Position numbers and translations under genes: made by a program
The notes under the pieces: model-generated
What the model saw: the letters and a program-made list of their open reading frames with translations, nothing else
The model's database searches: none
What the model was told of the DNA's origin: nothing
Assembly (NCBI GenBank): GCA_038237625.1
Contig: JBBRYM010000015.1
Span: forward strand, 1 to 64,000
Reading direction: 5' to 3'
Length of the DNA: 64,000 bases
Source of the DNA: JAWVFM01 sp038237625
Lineage (GTDB): Bacteria; Actinomycetota; Thermoleophilia; Solirubrobacterales; 70-9
Shown here: piece after piece, positions 49,770-58,877 of the stretch
How the letters are laid out: each line of letters opens with the position of its first letter
Numbering within the stretch: the stretch's first letter is position 1

Positions 49770-50732
49770 GTGCGCGCGCTGATCACCGGCTGCGCGGGCT
49801 TCATCGGCTCGCATCTAACGGAGTCGGTCCTGGAGGACGGCCACAGCGTTGTCGGAGTCGATTGCTTCAACGACAACAACGGTCGCCGCGACAAGCTGCG
49901 CAACCTCGAGCTGGCGCAGGACTGGGACGCCTTCGACTTCGTCCCGATCGACCTCGCCCGCGGCGACCTGCTCGAGCTGGTCGAGGAGTGCGACGTCGTC
50001 TTCCACCTCGCCGCCGAGCCGGGCGTTCGCGGCAGCTGGGGCCAGCGCTTCGAGCAGTACCTGCGCAACAACGTCCTCGCCACCCAGCACCTGCTCGAGG
50101 CGGCCAAGTCAACGCCCGCCCGCCGCTTCGTCTACGCGTCGTCGTCGTCGATCTACGGACAGGCGGAGGTCTTCCCCACCCCGGAGGACGTCGTCCCGCA
50201 GCCGCTTTCCCCGTACGGAGTGACCAAGCTGAACGCTGAGCATCTGTGCACCCTCTACCACGCCAACCACGGCGTCTCCGCGGTGATGCTCCGGCTCTTC
50301 TCCGTGTACGGCCCGCGCCAGCGGCCCGACATGGCCTTCAATCGCTTCTGCCGCGCCATCCTGGAGAGCACGCCGATCGCCCTGTACGGGGACGGCAGGC
50401 AGACCCGCGACTTCACCTACGTCGGCGACGTGGTCACGGCCCTGCGGCGGGCCGCAGAAGTGCCGGGTGTCGAAGGGCAGGTCTTCAACATCGGCGGCGG
50501 GTCCCGCGTGGACCTGCGCCAGGCGGTTTCGGTCCTCGAATCGCTCGCGGAACGCCGGCTCGAGGTCGACGCGCAGACGGCGCAGCTCGGCGAGGTTCGC
50601 GACACCTGCGCGGACACCGCCCGGGCCCGCGCCGAGCTCTCGTTCTCGCCCGCTACGGACCTCGACCGCGGCCTGGCCGAGGAGCTCGAGTGGATGCGCA
50701 GGACCCTGGAGCTCGACTCGCTCGCCGTCTGA
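49770..50732 (+). CDS. NAD-dependent sugar-nucleotide epimerase/dehydratase (extended SDR) 1
   Basis: 320 residues from a GTG. NAD site TGCAGFIGSHL, then SSSSIYGQAEVF with the catalytic Ser/Thr region and the YGVTK motif (Tyr and Lys). The end region GDGRQTRDFTYVGDVVTALR fits GalE/UDP-glucuronate epimerase families. Probably interconverts UDP-hexoses or hexuronates. The downstream gene is convergent (stop at 50761), also an epimerase. Confidence 0.88.
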   Translation: MRALITGCAGFIGSHLTESVLEDGHSVVGVDCFNDNNGRRDKLRNLELAQDWDAFDFVPIDLARGDLLELVEECDVVFHLAAEPGVRGSWGQRFEQYLRNNVLATQHLLEAAKSTPARRFVYASSSSIYGQAEVFPTPEDVVPQPLSPYGVTKLNAEHLCTLYHANHGVSAVMLRLFSVYGPRQRPDMAFNRFCRAILESTPIALYGDGRQTRDFTYVGDVVTALRRAAEVPGVEGQVFNIGGGSRVDLRQAVSVLESLAERRLEVDAQTAQLGEVRDTCADTARARAELSFSPATDLDRGLAEELEWMRRTLELDSLAV

Positions 50733-50760
50733 ACGGACGATCGCCAGCGCGAAGCCCGGG

Positions 50761-51699
50761 CTAGGACGCCCGCCCCTCGTACCAGTCGAACGTGCGCTCG
50801 AGGCCCGCGCGAACGTCGACGGCCGGCTCGTAGCCGAGCGCCCCGCGGGCCGCTGACACGTCGGCCAGCGAGTCGCGGACGTCGCCCGCTCGCGGGGCCT
50901 CGTGAACGGCCTCGATCTCGCTGCCGGCGAGCGTGCGGAGCTCGGCGACGAGCGCGTTCAGGGTGATGTTCTCGCCGCAGGCGATGTTGAACGTCTGCCC
51001 GCCGACGCCGTCCGCGGTCGCCGCGAGCAGGTTCGCCTCGACGGCATTGTCGATGTAGGTGAAGTCGCGCGACTGCTCGCCGTCGCCGTGGATCGTCGGC
51101 GGGCGACCGCCGAGCAGCGCGAGGATGAACTTCGGGATCACCGCCGCGTAGGCCGAGTGCGGGTCCTGACGCGGACCGAAGATGTTGAAGTAGCGCAGCG
51201 CCACCGCTTCGAGCCCGTAGACATTGTGAAAGGAGCGGCAGTAACCCTCGGCGGCGAGCTTGGAGACGGCGTAGGGGGCGATCGGAAGCGTGGACATGTC
51301 CTCGCGCTTGGGCAGCTGGCGGTTGGCGCCGTAAAGCGAGGACGAGGAGGCGAAGACAACCCGACGCACGCCCTCGTCGCGCGACGCGAGCAGGACGTTC
51401 AGGGTGCCGGTGACGTTGACGGCATTGGACGTCAGCGGGTCCTGGATCGATCGGGGAACCGACGGCAGCGCCGCCTGATGGAAGACGACCTCGCAGCCGC
51501 GAACCGCATTGTGGACGCGCTCGTAGCTTTGGATGTCGCCCTCGACGAGCTCGACCTGATCAGAGAACTCATCGAGGTTCTCGCGACGCCCGGTGGCGAA
51601 GTTGTCGAGGACCCGTACCTCGTAACCGTCGGCGAGCAGCCGTTCGACGAGGTTCGAGCCGATGAACCCGCCGCCGCCGGTTACCAGCGCGCGCGTCAG
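50761..51699 (-). CDS. NAD-dependent epimerase (GalE/WbpP-like) with no canonical start
   Basis: The whole SDR is coded: ALVTGGGGFIGSNLVERLLA (NAD site), VLDNFATGRRENLDEF, VRRVVFASSSSLYG, YAVSKLAAE (YxxxK) and GDGEQSRDFTYIDNAVEAN, 312 residues. No ATG, GTG or TTG occurs in frame between the preceding TGA (about 51735) and residue 111, so a standard start would remove the NAD domain. A CTG at 51699 lies behind GGGGGGGTCGAG and gives a normal N-terminus. I place the start there. WbpP-like enzymes interconvert UDP-GlcNAc and UDP-GalNAc. Confidence 0.8.
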   Translation of the reverse strand: MTRALVTGGGGFIGSNLVERLLADGYEVRVLDNFATGRRENLDEFSDQVELVEGDIQSYERVHNAVRGCEVVFHQAALPSVPRSIQDPLTSNAVNVTGTLNVLLASRDEGVRRVVFASSSSLYGANRQLPKREDMSTLPIAPYAVSKLAAEGYCRSFHNVYGLEAVALRYFNIFGPRQDPHSAYAAVIPKFILALLGGRPPTIHGDGEQSRDFTYIDNAVEANLLAATADGVGGQTFNIACGENITLNALVAELRTLAGSEIEAVHEAPRAGDVRDSLADVSAARGALGYEPAVDVRAGLERTFDWYEGRAS

Positions 51700-51765
51700 C
51701 TCGACCCCCCCGTACGCGCGCTGCCTGCCGGCGGGCGGGAGCCAGGCGCAGTCAAGCGCTCCCGC

Positions 51766-53193
51766 TCAGCCGCTCAGCTTCCACGGGAGGCTGGACTCCG
51801 TGCCGTAGCGCGCCCGCAGCGTGGCTTTCCCGCGCACGTGGATCTTCGGAGCGAACACCCTTCCGTAGTTCGCGCTCAGCGACTTCAGGGGCTTCCAGCC
51901 GCCGCCGGACTTCTTCTCGATCACGACGGTGCCTGTCGCGGGCGGAATGCCCCATGCCCTTGCCCGACTCTTCGACGTGCGGTCCACCACGAACGGGAAC
52001 CGGATCGCGGTTGCCGAAGGTTTGCGTTTGCCGCTGAAGAAGTAGGTGCCGGTCTGGAGGGTCTGGTCCTTGCCGTGCGCCGGCGGCTTGTACTTCTCAT
52101 CGCGAAGGAGGAAGTTGAAGGCGACGCTGACCCCCTGCTTCCAGAACAGGTACAGGGCCTGTTCCATGTAGCGCGCCTGAGTTAACGGGGACAGCCCGAA
52201 CTTCTTGTCGGGGGGATTCGTCTCCCACCAGACCTCGGTCGCCCAGATCTGGGGGTGCTTGTTGCCGGCCAGGTGGCCGCGGCGGACAGCCTGGCGGACG
52301 AGGCTCTTGAGCCGATGCATGTCCGGGCACTGGATGTCGTTGTGAGTCCCTGCTCGGCTGGTCGGCGGCTCGCTCCGCTCGATCGGGTGATGGGAGACGA
52401 TGTCCAGGTGGGGCTTCGGGGCGCAGGTCAGTGAATGCGGTGCGCAGAACAGGTTGCTGAGAAACGTCAAGGGCTGCATCCGAGGACCGTGACGCGTCGC
52501 CACCCCGCGCGGCGCCGTGACGCCCCCGATCACCTGGTTGCTCGCGTTGACCGACTTGATCTGCGCATAAGCAGCGTTCAGCAGCAACGCGTACGACTTG
52601 GGGCTGGCCGGCTTGCCGTGAACCCACTGGGGCTGGAGATACACGGAGAGATTGGGCTCATTCCAAATCTCGAAATAGGAGACGCGTGGAAGCACGGGCT
52701 CGAGGAGGCCGGGGCTGAACGTGCCCGAATAGCGCGCGGCCACGGCGTGGGCGAACGCGCCGAATTTCGCCGGACTGGGCTTCCATGACCCGGTTGAGGG
52801 CTGGGTCTCGTGGCTGATGCCAGGGCCCTCCGCCCACCGCGGCGCGTCGTACAGCGTGAAAACGGGTTGGAGACCCCTTGCCTCGACGTTCTCGACCTGC
52901 GTATCGATGGCTGCGAAATGGTACGCCGGGTCGCCCGGGTCGCCGGCGTTACTCGGCTGCGACGGGGCCACCACCGCCCAGGGCAGGTTGATCCGGACGA
53001 AACTCAGGTTCTCGTTCACCATGCGGTTAACCCACAGCGGCTGATCGCCGGCGCCGATCGAGGAAAGAGGGTCGGCGACCCCGGTCCGTATCGTCCTGCT
53101 GGCCGCCGCCGTTCCCGGTCCGGCGAGCGCCGCCACCGCGACGAGCGCCACCACGAGCGCCAAGGTCATTCCTACCGCCCTGCCGCCGTTCAT
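51766..53193 (-). CDS. Secreted clan GH-A-like glycoside hydrolase, paralogue
   Basis: 475 residues. ATG with GGGAGG nearby; signal peptide (LALVVALVAVAALAGPGTAA). FEIWNEPN (Glu179) and QIWATEVWWETNPPDK (Glu320) are the two putative catalytic glutamates. Same layout as 17594-18952, including GTYFFSGKRKPSATAIRFPF and the C-terminal SLSANYGRVFAPKIHVRG. These two proteins bracket the polysaccharide cluster. Likely to act on that polymer or its lipid-linked form (inference). Confidence 0.82.
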   Translation of the reverse strand: MNGGRAVGMTLALVVALVAVAALAGPGTAAASRTIRTGVADPLSSIGAGDQPLWVNRMVNENLSFVRINLPWAVVAPSQPSNAGDPGDPAYHFAAIDTQVENVEARGLQPVFTLYDAPRWAEGPGISHETQPSTGSWKPSPAKFGAFAHAVAARYSGTFSPGLLEPVLPRVSYFEIWNEPNLSVYLQPQWVHGKPASPKSYALLLNAAYAQIKSVNASNQVIGGVTAPRGVATRHGPRMQPLTFLSNLFCAPHSLTCAPKPHLDIVSHHPIERSEPPTSRAGTHNDIQCPDMHRLKSLVRQAVRRGHLAGNKHPQIWATEVWWETNPPDKKFGLSPLTQARYMEQALYLFWKQGVSVAFNFLLRDEKYKPPAHGKDQTLQTGTYFFSGKRKPSATAIRFPFVVDRTSKSRARAWGIPPATGTVVIEKKSGGGWKPLKSLSANYGRVFAPKIHVRGKATLRARYGTESSLPWKLSG

Positions 53194-53267
53194 TCGAGCC
53201 TCCCATGCTTCGATTCAACCGGCCCCATCCACGGCAATCCTAGCGATAGTCATCTTTCCCCAAAGCG

Positions 53268-54410
53268 CTACAGCCCCAGCGTCTTGGCGATGATGCCCCG
53301 CTGGATCTCCGATGTTCCGCCGTAAATCGTCGAAACCAGGGCGGTGCGGACGAGGCGCTCCATGTCGTACTCGGTCGAGTAGCCGTAGCCGCCCATCATC
53401 TGCATTCCCTCCAGCGTAATCCGCTTGGTCGCCTCGGTCACGAACAGCTTCACCATCGACGCCTCCCGGGGCAGCATGCGGTCGGGGTCCTCGTCCACCT
53501 TCGATGCGACCCAATAGGTCATGAGCCGCGCGGCCTCGAGGTCGGTGGCCATGTCGGCCAGGCGGTGCTGGAGAACTTGGAAGGTGCCGATCGGGCGCCC
53601 GAACTGCCGGCGCTCCTTGACGTAGGCGAGGGCGTCGTCGAAGGCTCGCTGCGCCAGCCCTAGCATCGTCGCGGCGAGGATCAGGCGCTCGACGTTCAGG
53701 CCCGCCATCAGCTGGGTCCAGCCGCGGTCGACCTCGCCCAGAACAGCCTCCGCCGGCGCCTCGCAATCGGTGAAGTAGAGGTGATTGGTCTCGTGCCCGC
53801 CCATCGTCTCGATCGGCTCGATCTCGAGGCCGGGCGCGTCGCGGGGTACCGAGAGCATCGTCAGGCCGTCGTGCTTTGACTCTCCCTTGGTCGTGCGGGC
53901 GACGACGAGGATGTGGTCGGCGATGTGGGCGTTGGAGATGAAGACCTTCTGGCCGCTCAGGACGAAGCCGCCGTTGCTTCGTATCGCAGAGGTCTGCAAC
54001 GAGCCGACGTCCGAGCCGGACTCGGGCTCGGTCATGGCGATCGCCTCGACGGCGCCGTTGGCGATGCCGCCCAGGATCGCGGCCTTCTGCTCGTCGGCGC
54101 CGAAGCGCTGCGTGGCCTTGGCGACGATCAGCGTCGTGGCGTAGGCCCCGATCGGCGCCATCCCGCGCGAGGTCTCCTCCATGAAGAGGCAGGCGTCGAC
54201 CATGCCGCCACCGGAGCCGCCGAGGTCCTCGGGGATGGTGACCCCGAGCCAGCCGAGCTCGGCCATCTTGCGGTAGATCTCGAAGGAGTGGTGCTCGCGG
54301 TGGCCATCGGTCAGGCGCTCGCGCTGCTCGCGGGTTCCGCACTCGCGCTTGCAGAAGTCGCGAATCGCAGCGACGAAGTCCTGCTGCTCGTCGGTGAGCG
54401 CGAAGTCCAT
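53268..54410 (-). CDS. Acyl-CoA dehydrogenase
   Basis: 380-residue FAD enzyme. ATG at 54410 (MDFALTDEQQDFVAAIRDFC) fits the family; the longer frame upstream runs over the FHA gene. IAMTEPESGSDVGSLQT and GGFVLSGQKVFISNAHIADH are FAD-binding motifs, and ERRQFGRPIGTFQVLQHRLA and YGGTSEIQRGIIAK complete the fold. Oxidises acyl-CoA; chain length and partner unknown. It follows the FHA gene by 13 bases. Confidence 0.95.
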   Translation of the reverse strand: MDFALTDEQQDFVAAIRDFCKRECGTREQRERLTDGHREHHSFEIYRKMAELGWLGVTIPEDLGGSGGGMVDACLFMEETSRGMAPIGAYATTLIVAKATQRFGADEQKAAILGGIANGAVEAIAMTEPESGSDVGSLQTSAIRSNGGFVLSGQKVFISNAHIADHILVVARTTKGESKHDGLTMLSVPRDAPGLEIEPIETMGGHETNHLYFTDCEAPAEAVLGEVDRGWTQLMAGLNVERLILAATMLGLAQRAFDDALAYVKERRQFGRPIGTFQVLQHRLADMATDLEAARLMTYWVASKVDEDPDRMLPREASMVKLFVTEATKRITLEGMQMMGGYGYSTEYDMERLVRTALVSTIYGGTSEIQRGIIAKTLGL

Positions 54411-54423
54411 CCGGGGCGGCAGT

Positions 54424-54774
54424 CTACGAGGGGCCGGGCTCGATGAGCGTGGGATCGGTGGGGGTCGAGGGGCCGGCACCGGAGTCGTCGATGCGGACCT
54501 CCAGCTCGGTCGCGCCGAGCCGGATCACGTCACCGTGCCCGAGGCGGGCCTGGCTGATCTCGCTGCCGTTGACGCGAGTGCCGTTGGAGGACTCGAGGTC
54601 CTCGACGACCACGGTGTCGCCGTCAACCCGCACCGATGCGTGGACCCGCGAGACCGCTTCGTCAGGAATCATCACGTCGGCGGCAGTGCCACGGCCGAGA
54701 GTCATGGGGCCCGTGAGGTGGTGAAGCGCGCCCTCGCCGGGACCCTTGCGGACGAGGAGGTAGTGGGAGGCCAC
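54424..54774 (-). CDS. FHA domain protein
   Basis: 116 residues from a GTG at 54774. The FHA phosphothreonine-binding fold is evident: LTGPMTLGRGTAADVMIPDE, SRVHASVRVD and SSNGTRVNGSEISQARLGHG (G-R-x, S-x-x-H and N-G-x-x-V-N motifs). A short Pro/Gly tail follows. FHA proteins read Ser/Thr kinase signalling; the partner is unknown. Co-located with an acyl-CoA dehydrogenase without an obvious reason. Confidence 0.9.
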   Translation of the reverse strand: MASHYLLVRKGPGEGALHHLTGPMTLGRGTAADVMIPDEAVSRVHASVRVDGDTVVVEDLESSNGTRVNGSEISQARLGHGDVIRLGATELEVRIDDSGAGPSTPTDPTLIEPGPS

Positions 54775-54864
54775 GGGCGCAAGTGTAGGCCGGGCGCAAG
54801 TCTCGAACGTCCCTCTTGCCCGCCTATCCGCCGGGATGCGGGACGTTCGGCGCGGTGGGGCGAG

Positions 54865-54937
54865 AGCCCGGAACGAGACTCGAACTCGTGACCCCCTCCT
54901 TACCATGGAGGTGCTCTACCAACTGAGCTATCCGGGC
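54865..54937 (-). tRNA. tRNA-Thr (anticodon GGT)
   Basis: 73-base cloverleaf: acceptor GCCCGGA/TCCGGGC, D arm GCTCAGTTGGTAGAGC, anticodon stem CCTCC/GGAGG with loop ATGGTAA (anticodon GGT), T arm with GTTCGAGTC. CCA is not encoded. Decodes ACC and ACU. Confidence 0.97.
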
Positions 54938-54944
54938 AGAGCGC

Positions 54945-55988
54945 TCACTGTAGCGACGCTTTGATCGCCGCCTCGAACGCGTCCACATCCTCCGGGGTCG
55001 TGTCCCAGGAGCACATCCAGCGGACCTCATCGCGATCGGAATCCCAGACGTAGAAGGGGTGCTCGCCGGGCAGCTCTGACAGGAGATTGTCGATCGCGGG
55101 ACGCGCCAGGGTGGCGAAGACGCCGTTGGCCTCGACCGGCTGCGTCACCTCCACGCCGTCGATGGCCTCGACCGCCTCGGCGAGGCGCTTGGCCATCGCG
55201 TTGGCGCGCTGCGCGCTTCGCAGCCAGAGCTCATCGGCGAGGAGCGTCTCGAACTGCGCGGAGATGAAGCGCATCTTCGAGGCCAGCTGCATGCCCTGCT
55301 TGCGGGTGAACTCAAAGCCCTCGGCGAGCTGCGGCCGCAGGAAAACCACGGCGTCGGCGGCCAGGAGGCCGTTCTTAGTCCCGCCGAATGAGAGGACGTC
55401 GACGCCCGCATCCGTCGTCAGCTCGCGCAGCGAGACGCCCAGCGACGCCGCGGCGTTGGCGATGCGCGCCCCGTCCATGTGCACGAGCATGTCGCGCTCG
55501 TGGGCGGCCTCGGCGATGGCCTCGACCTCGGGCGGGCTGTAGACGGTGCCGAGCTCCGTCGCCTGAGTGATGGAGATCGCCCGGGGCTGGACGTGGTGCT
55601 CGTCCCCGCGCTTGTCCTCCCAGCGGGCAGCATGGTCGGGCAGGAGCTTGCCGTTGCCGGTGGCGACGGTCAGGAGCTTGACGCCGGCGATGCGCTCGGG
55701 CGCACCGCACTCGTCCACGTTCATGTGGGCGGTGTCCGCGCAGATCACGGCCTCGTGAGGCTTCGTGATCGCGTCGATGGAAAGGACATTTGCCGCCGTG
55801 CCGTTGAAGACTCCAAAGACCCTGGCATCGGGCCCGAAGTGGTCGCGAAAGAGCGCGGCCGCCCGCTTTGTCCAGCCGTCGGCGCCGTAGGAGTCGGCGT
55901 GCCCTTCGTTGGCCGCCGCGATGGCGTCCAGGACCTCGGGGTGGACGCCCGCGTGGTTGTCGGAAGCGAAGTCGTGGATGGGGCTCAC
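54945..55988 (-). CDS. ltaE: Low-specificity threonine aldolase
   Basis: 347 residues, PLP enzyme that cleaves or forms beta-hydroxy amino acids such as threonine from glycine and an aldehyde. GTG start at 55988, two bases after the upstream SDR stop. Motifs: DFASDNHAGVHPEVLDAI, DSYGADGWT, the HMDGARIANAAASLG stretch and SFGGTKNG with the PLP lysine at 205. Last gene of a three-gene operon with DUF6421 and SDR. The tRNA-Thr gene lies eight bases past its stop, on the same strand. Confidence 0.94.
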   Translation of the reverse strand: MSPIHDFASDNHAGVHPEVLDAIAAANEGHADSYGADGWTKRAAALFRDHFGPDARVFGVFNGTAANVLSIDAITKPHEAVICADTAHMNVDECGAPERIAGVKLLTVATGNGKLLPDHAARWEDKRGDEHHVQPRAISITQATELGTVYSPPEVEAIAEAAHERDMLVHMDGARIANAAASLGVSLRELTTDAGVDVLSFGGTKNGLLAADAVVFLRPQLAEGFEFTRKQGMQLASKMRFISAQFETLLADELWLRSAQRANAMAKRLAEAVEAIDGVEVTQPVEANGVFATLARPAIDNLLSELPGEHPFYVWDSDRDEVRWMCSWDTTPEDVDAFEAAIKASLQ

Positions 55989-55990
55989 CG

Positions 55991-56701
55991 TCAGGGGTAG
56001 AGCGCGAGCCGCTTGCCGTTCATCCGCCCACCCTCGTCGGAGCACAGGAAGGCGATGGCCTCCGCGATGTCCTCGACCGGGGTGAAGCTCGGGTACTCCT
56101 TGTCGGGGTTCGCCTCGCGCATCTTGGGGGTGAGAATCGCGTTGACCACGACCACGTTGGCGGTGGCCGCCGTGCCTGCGAAGGAGTCGGCCAGAGCCAG
56201 GGTCCACGTCTCGGCCGCTGCCTTTGTGGCCGCGTAGGAGGCGTTGGTCCCGCCCGGAGCCTGCGCCTGAGAGGAAGAGACGAGCACGAAGCGCCCGTGG
56301 GCCGACTGCGAGAGCGGCGCGAAAAATGCCCGGGTTGCGTGCTGGACCGTGCGGACCAGCAGGTTGTGAAGCCACTCGTAGTCCTCGAGCGGCGTGGTCG
56401 CGATCGGATCGCCCCCCTTCCAGCCGCCGACGAGGTGAAGGAGGCCGTCGACGTGGCCGAAGCGCTCGGCGAGGGCGTCCGCCCAGCCCTTCGCAGCATC
56501 CGAATCGAGCAGGTCAACCGCCCGCGCGTCGAGGCGCTCGGAGCCGAGGCCCAGCTCGGCCGCGAGGGCATCGAGGCGCTCCTGGCTGACGTCGGTTACG
56601 GCAAGCGAGGCACCGTCCACCGCCAGGCGCTTGGCGACCGTGGGCCCGAGGCCCCCCGCGGCGCCGGCGATGGCGATGACGCGATCGGAGAGGGAGCCCA
56701 C
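55991..56701 (-). CDS. Short-chain dehydrogenase/reductase
   Basis: 236 residues from a GTG at 56701. NAD(P) motif GAAGGLG (in IAIAGAAGGLGPTVAKRL), VDLLDSDAAKGW, the HLVGGWKGG segment and the catalytic YAATK. The rest is a standard classical SDR. It is translated with ltaE (2-base gap) and follows DUF6421 by ten bases. It may reduce or oxidise the product of the aldolase. Confidence 0.93.
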   Translation of the reverse strand: MGSLSDRVIAIAGAAGGLGPTVAKRLAVDGASLAVTDVSQERLDALAAELGLGSERLDARAVDLLDSDAAKGWADALAERFGHVDGLLHLVGGWKGGDPIATTPLEDYEWLHNLLVRTVQHATRAFFAPLSQSAHGRFVLVSSSQAQAPGGTNASYAATKAAAETWTLALADSFAGTAATANVVVVNAILTPKMREANPDKEYPSFTPVEDIAEAIAFLCSDEGGRMNGKRLALYP

Positions 56702-56711
56702 GCGGCTGACG

Positions 56712-58805
56712 CTATCGCTTCGAGGGGCGTTCGAGCGCGGGCTCGAGCTTGGGGTGCAGCTGGGTGTAGAAGAGTGAGAGCGGGAACTCGTCGGGCTTGA
56801 CGAGGTCGACGAGCTCCTTGGGCTCCTCGGCCTCAGGCAGATCCCGCCTCTCGCGCGCCCAGCGGGAGCCGTCGGCGGGCGAGACGTAGCTCGCGACCAA
56901 GTCGTGCGCCGCCTCCCACTGCGCGAGCTTGGAGCGGTCGATGCCGGAGTGATAGAGGTCCTGAACCCGGTCGCGCAGCGCGTGGACACCGTCGGCCAGG
57001 CGGTCCCAGTCGATGCTCAGCGCGTTGTCGGTCCAGTGCAGGTAGCCCTCGCGATGGAGGTACGCGAAGAGAAGCTGACCGCCGAGGCCGTCGTAGTTGC
57101 GCACGCGGGTTCCGGTGATCGGAAAGCGAAAGAGGCGGTCGAAGACGATCGCGTACTGAACGTAGCGCGCGAAGGCGAAGCCCTCCGCCTCGAGCTTTGC
57201 GGCCTCGGCAAAGGCGTTCAAATCGCAGCGAAGCTCCTCCAGCGAATACATCCAGTAGGGGCTTCGCTGGCGGATCATGAACGGGTCGAAGGGCAGATCG
57301 CCGTGCATGTGCGTGCGGTCGTGGATGAGGTCCCAGAGGATGTAGGCGTCGCGGGAGAGCTCGGGCGAGCGCAGCAGGCAGGCTGCATCGGGGGGAAGGT
57401 TGAGGCGCAGCACCTGCGCGGCGGCGCCGCAGACGCGGCGGAAACGCTCGGCCTCGCGGTCGCAGAAAATCGCGCCAAAGTGGGCGGGCGGGCGACCGGC
57501 GGCGGCGAACGTCTCGGGGAAGAGGACCGCGCATTCGGAGTCGTAGCCCGCGGTGTGGTCGACGAGCTCGACGGGGAGGAACTTGGGGTTGTCGTAGCGC
57601 TCGCGCTCGAGCTCGGCCACGAAGTCGGGCCAGGGGACGCGCACGATCAGCGCCTCGAAGCAGGTGTCAGGCGAGCCGTTTTGCTTGTACATCGGAAACA
57701 CGACCAAATGCTCGATCCCGTCGCGGCGGTCGCGCTCGGGACGGAACGCCTCGATGGAGGTGGTGAAGTCCGGCTTTGCGAACCCGCCGGCAGTCCAGGC
57801 GCCGAGATCGGCGACGAGCGCGTCGAAGTAGTCCTGCTGGTGCGGGAAATGACGGCGAAGGCCCTGCACGCAGCGGACGACGCGCTCGACGAGCGCCGCG
57901 AGCCGCGCGGGCTCGTGGCGGGCGGTATCCACCGACCCGTCAGCCTCCTGCGTGAGCCGCAGCTCGGAAACCGCCTCTCGAAGCTCCGTCCAGCTGGGGT
58001 CTGCCTTTGCGGGTGAGGCGGGGCGGCGCTCCGCGGCGGCGAAGGCGGGCTCGGCCGCCCAGTAGACGAGGTTCAGCCAGAGATTGCGGTGGCCGAGCGC
58101 CTCGATGCAGTCGTCGCCGAAGAGGTCGGAGTCGGCGACGGCGACGACCCGGCCCTCGCCGTGGCGGACGACCGCCGCGAGCGGGGCGCCCGGGAGTGTG
58201 GCGGTTGCCGATGCCCGGGCGATGGGCTGGGCGCCGTTGTGAAGGGCGAGGGTCCCCGCGCGGTAAAAGCACGCGGCGTCGACGCGCGCGAGCAGATCGG
58301 AGCCGGCGTCCGCCGCGGCCGGCTCGAGCTCGGCCAGGATCCAGGAGGGCGCCTCGAGGTGATGCTCGTAGTCCTGAACGGTCGTGTTCTCGACCTCGAT
58401 CCCGAAGCGGTCGAGGAGCTCGGAGAGGTTGTTTCCGTACTTGTCCTGTTCGGTTTCGGCGAGGACGACGAGCCCGCCTCCATTCGATACGAACGACTCG
58501 ATGGCGTCGACTTCGCCGGCGGTCAGGAGCGGCGAGCCACCCGGAACCGTGGCCTCCCAGCGCTCCTCGGAGGGGTGGGCGATGACGAGCACGTCGGTGC
58601 CGTCGAGGATGCCGGAGTCGAGCGCGGCGTCGATGTTGGGCGTGACGTCGAAGTCGCCGGCTTCGAGGGCGCTCGCCGCCTTCGCGTAGGACGAGTCCCC
58701 GGGGTGGGCGGGCTGGATCGCCGCCGCGACTTCGGGACGGATGGTCCAAGCCTCGGAGTGCGCCTCGTCGAAGAGGACGTGGGCAATCTTGGCGCGATCG
58801 GTCAT
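56712..58805 (-). CDS. DUF6421 protein fused to an N-terminal GATase/ThuA-like domain
   Basis: 697 residues from the ATG at 58805 (a TTG two codons upstream is possible). Residues 1-255 resemble ThuA/DUF4350-type flavodoxin-like domains (IAHVLFDEAHSEAWTIRPEV, IESFVSNGGGLVVLAE), an unknown amidase- or sensing-type fold. Residues about 270-690 match what I recall as DUF6421, with the metal-like motif HDRTHMHGD (495-503) and EELRCDLNAF. Function unknown. It heads an operon with SDR and threonine aldolase and has a leaderless promoter facing an Lrp gene. The DUF number and the fusion should be checked by profile search. Confidence 0.8.
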   Translation of the reverse strand: MTDRAKIAHVLFDEAHSEAWTIRPEVAAAIQPAHPGDSSYAKAASALEAGDFDVTPNIDAALDSGILDGTDVLVIAHPSEERWEATVPGGSPLLTAGEVDAIESFVSNGGGLVVLAETEQDKYGNNLSELLDRFGIEVENTTVQDYEHHLEAPSWILAELEPAAADAGSDLLARVDAACFYRAGTLALHNGAQPIARASATATLPGAPLAAVVRHGEGRVVAVADSDLFGDDCIEALGHRNLWLNLVYWAAEPAFAAAERRPASPAKADPSWTELREAVSELRLTQEADGSVDTARHEPARLAALVERVVRCVQGLRRHFPHQQDYFDALVADLGAWTAGGFAKPDFTTSIEAFRPERDRRDGIEHLVVFPMYKQNGSPDTCFEALIVRVPWPDFVAELERERYDNPKFLPVELVDHTAGYDSECAVLFPETFAAAGRPPAHFGAIFCDREAERFRRVCGAAAQVLRLNLPPDAACLLRSPELSRDAYILWDLIHDRTHMHGDLPFDPFMIRQRSPYWMYSLEELRCDLNAFAEAAKLEAEGFAFARYVQYAIVFDRLFRFPITGTRVRNYDGLGGQLLFAYLHREGYLHWTDNALSIDWDRLADGVHALRDRVQDLYHSGIDRSKLAQWEAAHDLVASYVSPADGSRWARERRDLPEAEEPKELVDLVKPDEFPLSLFYTQLHPKLEPALERPSKR

Positions 58806-58811
58806 ATGCAA

Positions 58812-58840
58812 AGCCTACGGGGGAGGAAAGGCGCTGTCAA
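58812..58840 (-). promoter_or_regulatory. Leaderless promoter of the DUF6421 operon
   Basis: TTGACA (58835-58840, minus), a 17-base spacer and TAGGCT (58812-58817). The predicted transcript start is about 58805, the A of the DUF6421 ATG, so the mRNA would have no leader. The spacer is C-rich and would be covered if an Lrp tetramer bound the 66-base divergent gap. Confidence 0.7.
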
Positions 58841-58877
58841 TGGCGTTTTCGAGCGGATTCGCGCAATAATTCACGGT

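Noticed and set aside
58089..58877. Lrp gene starting far upstream
   Set aside because: That stretch is antisense to the DUF6421 gene; the helix-turn-helix begins at 58878.
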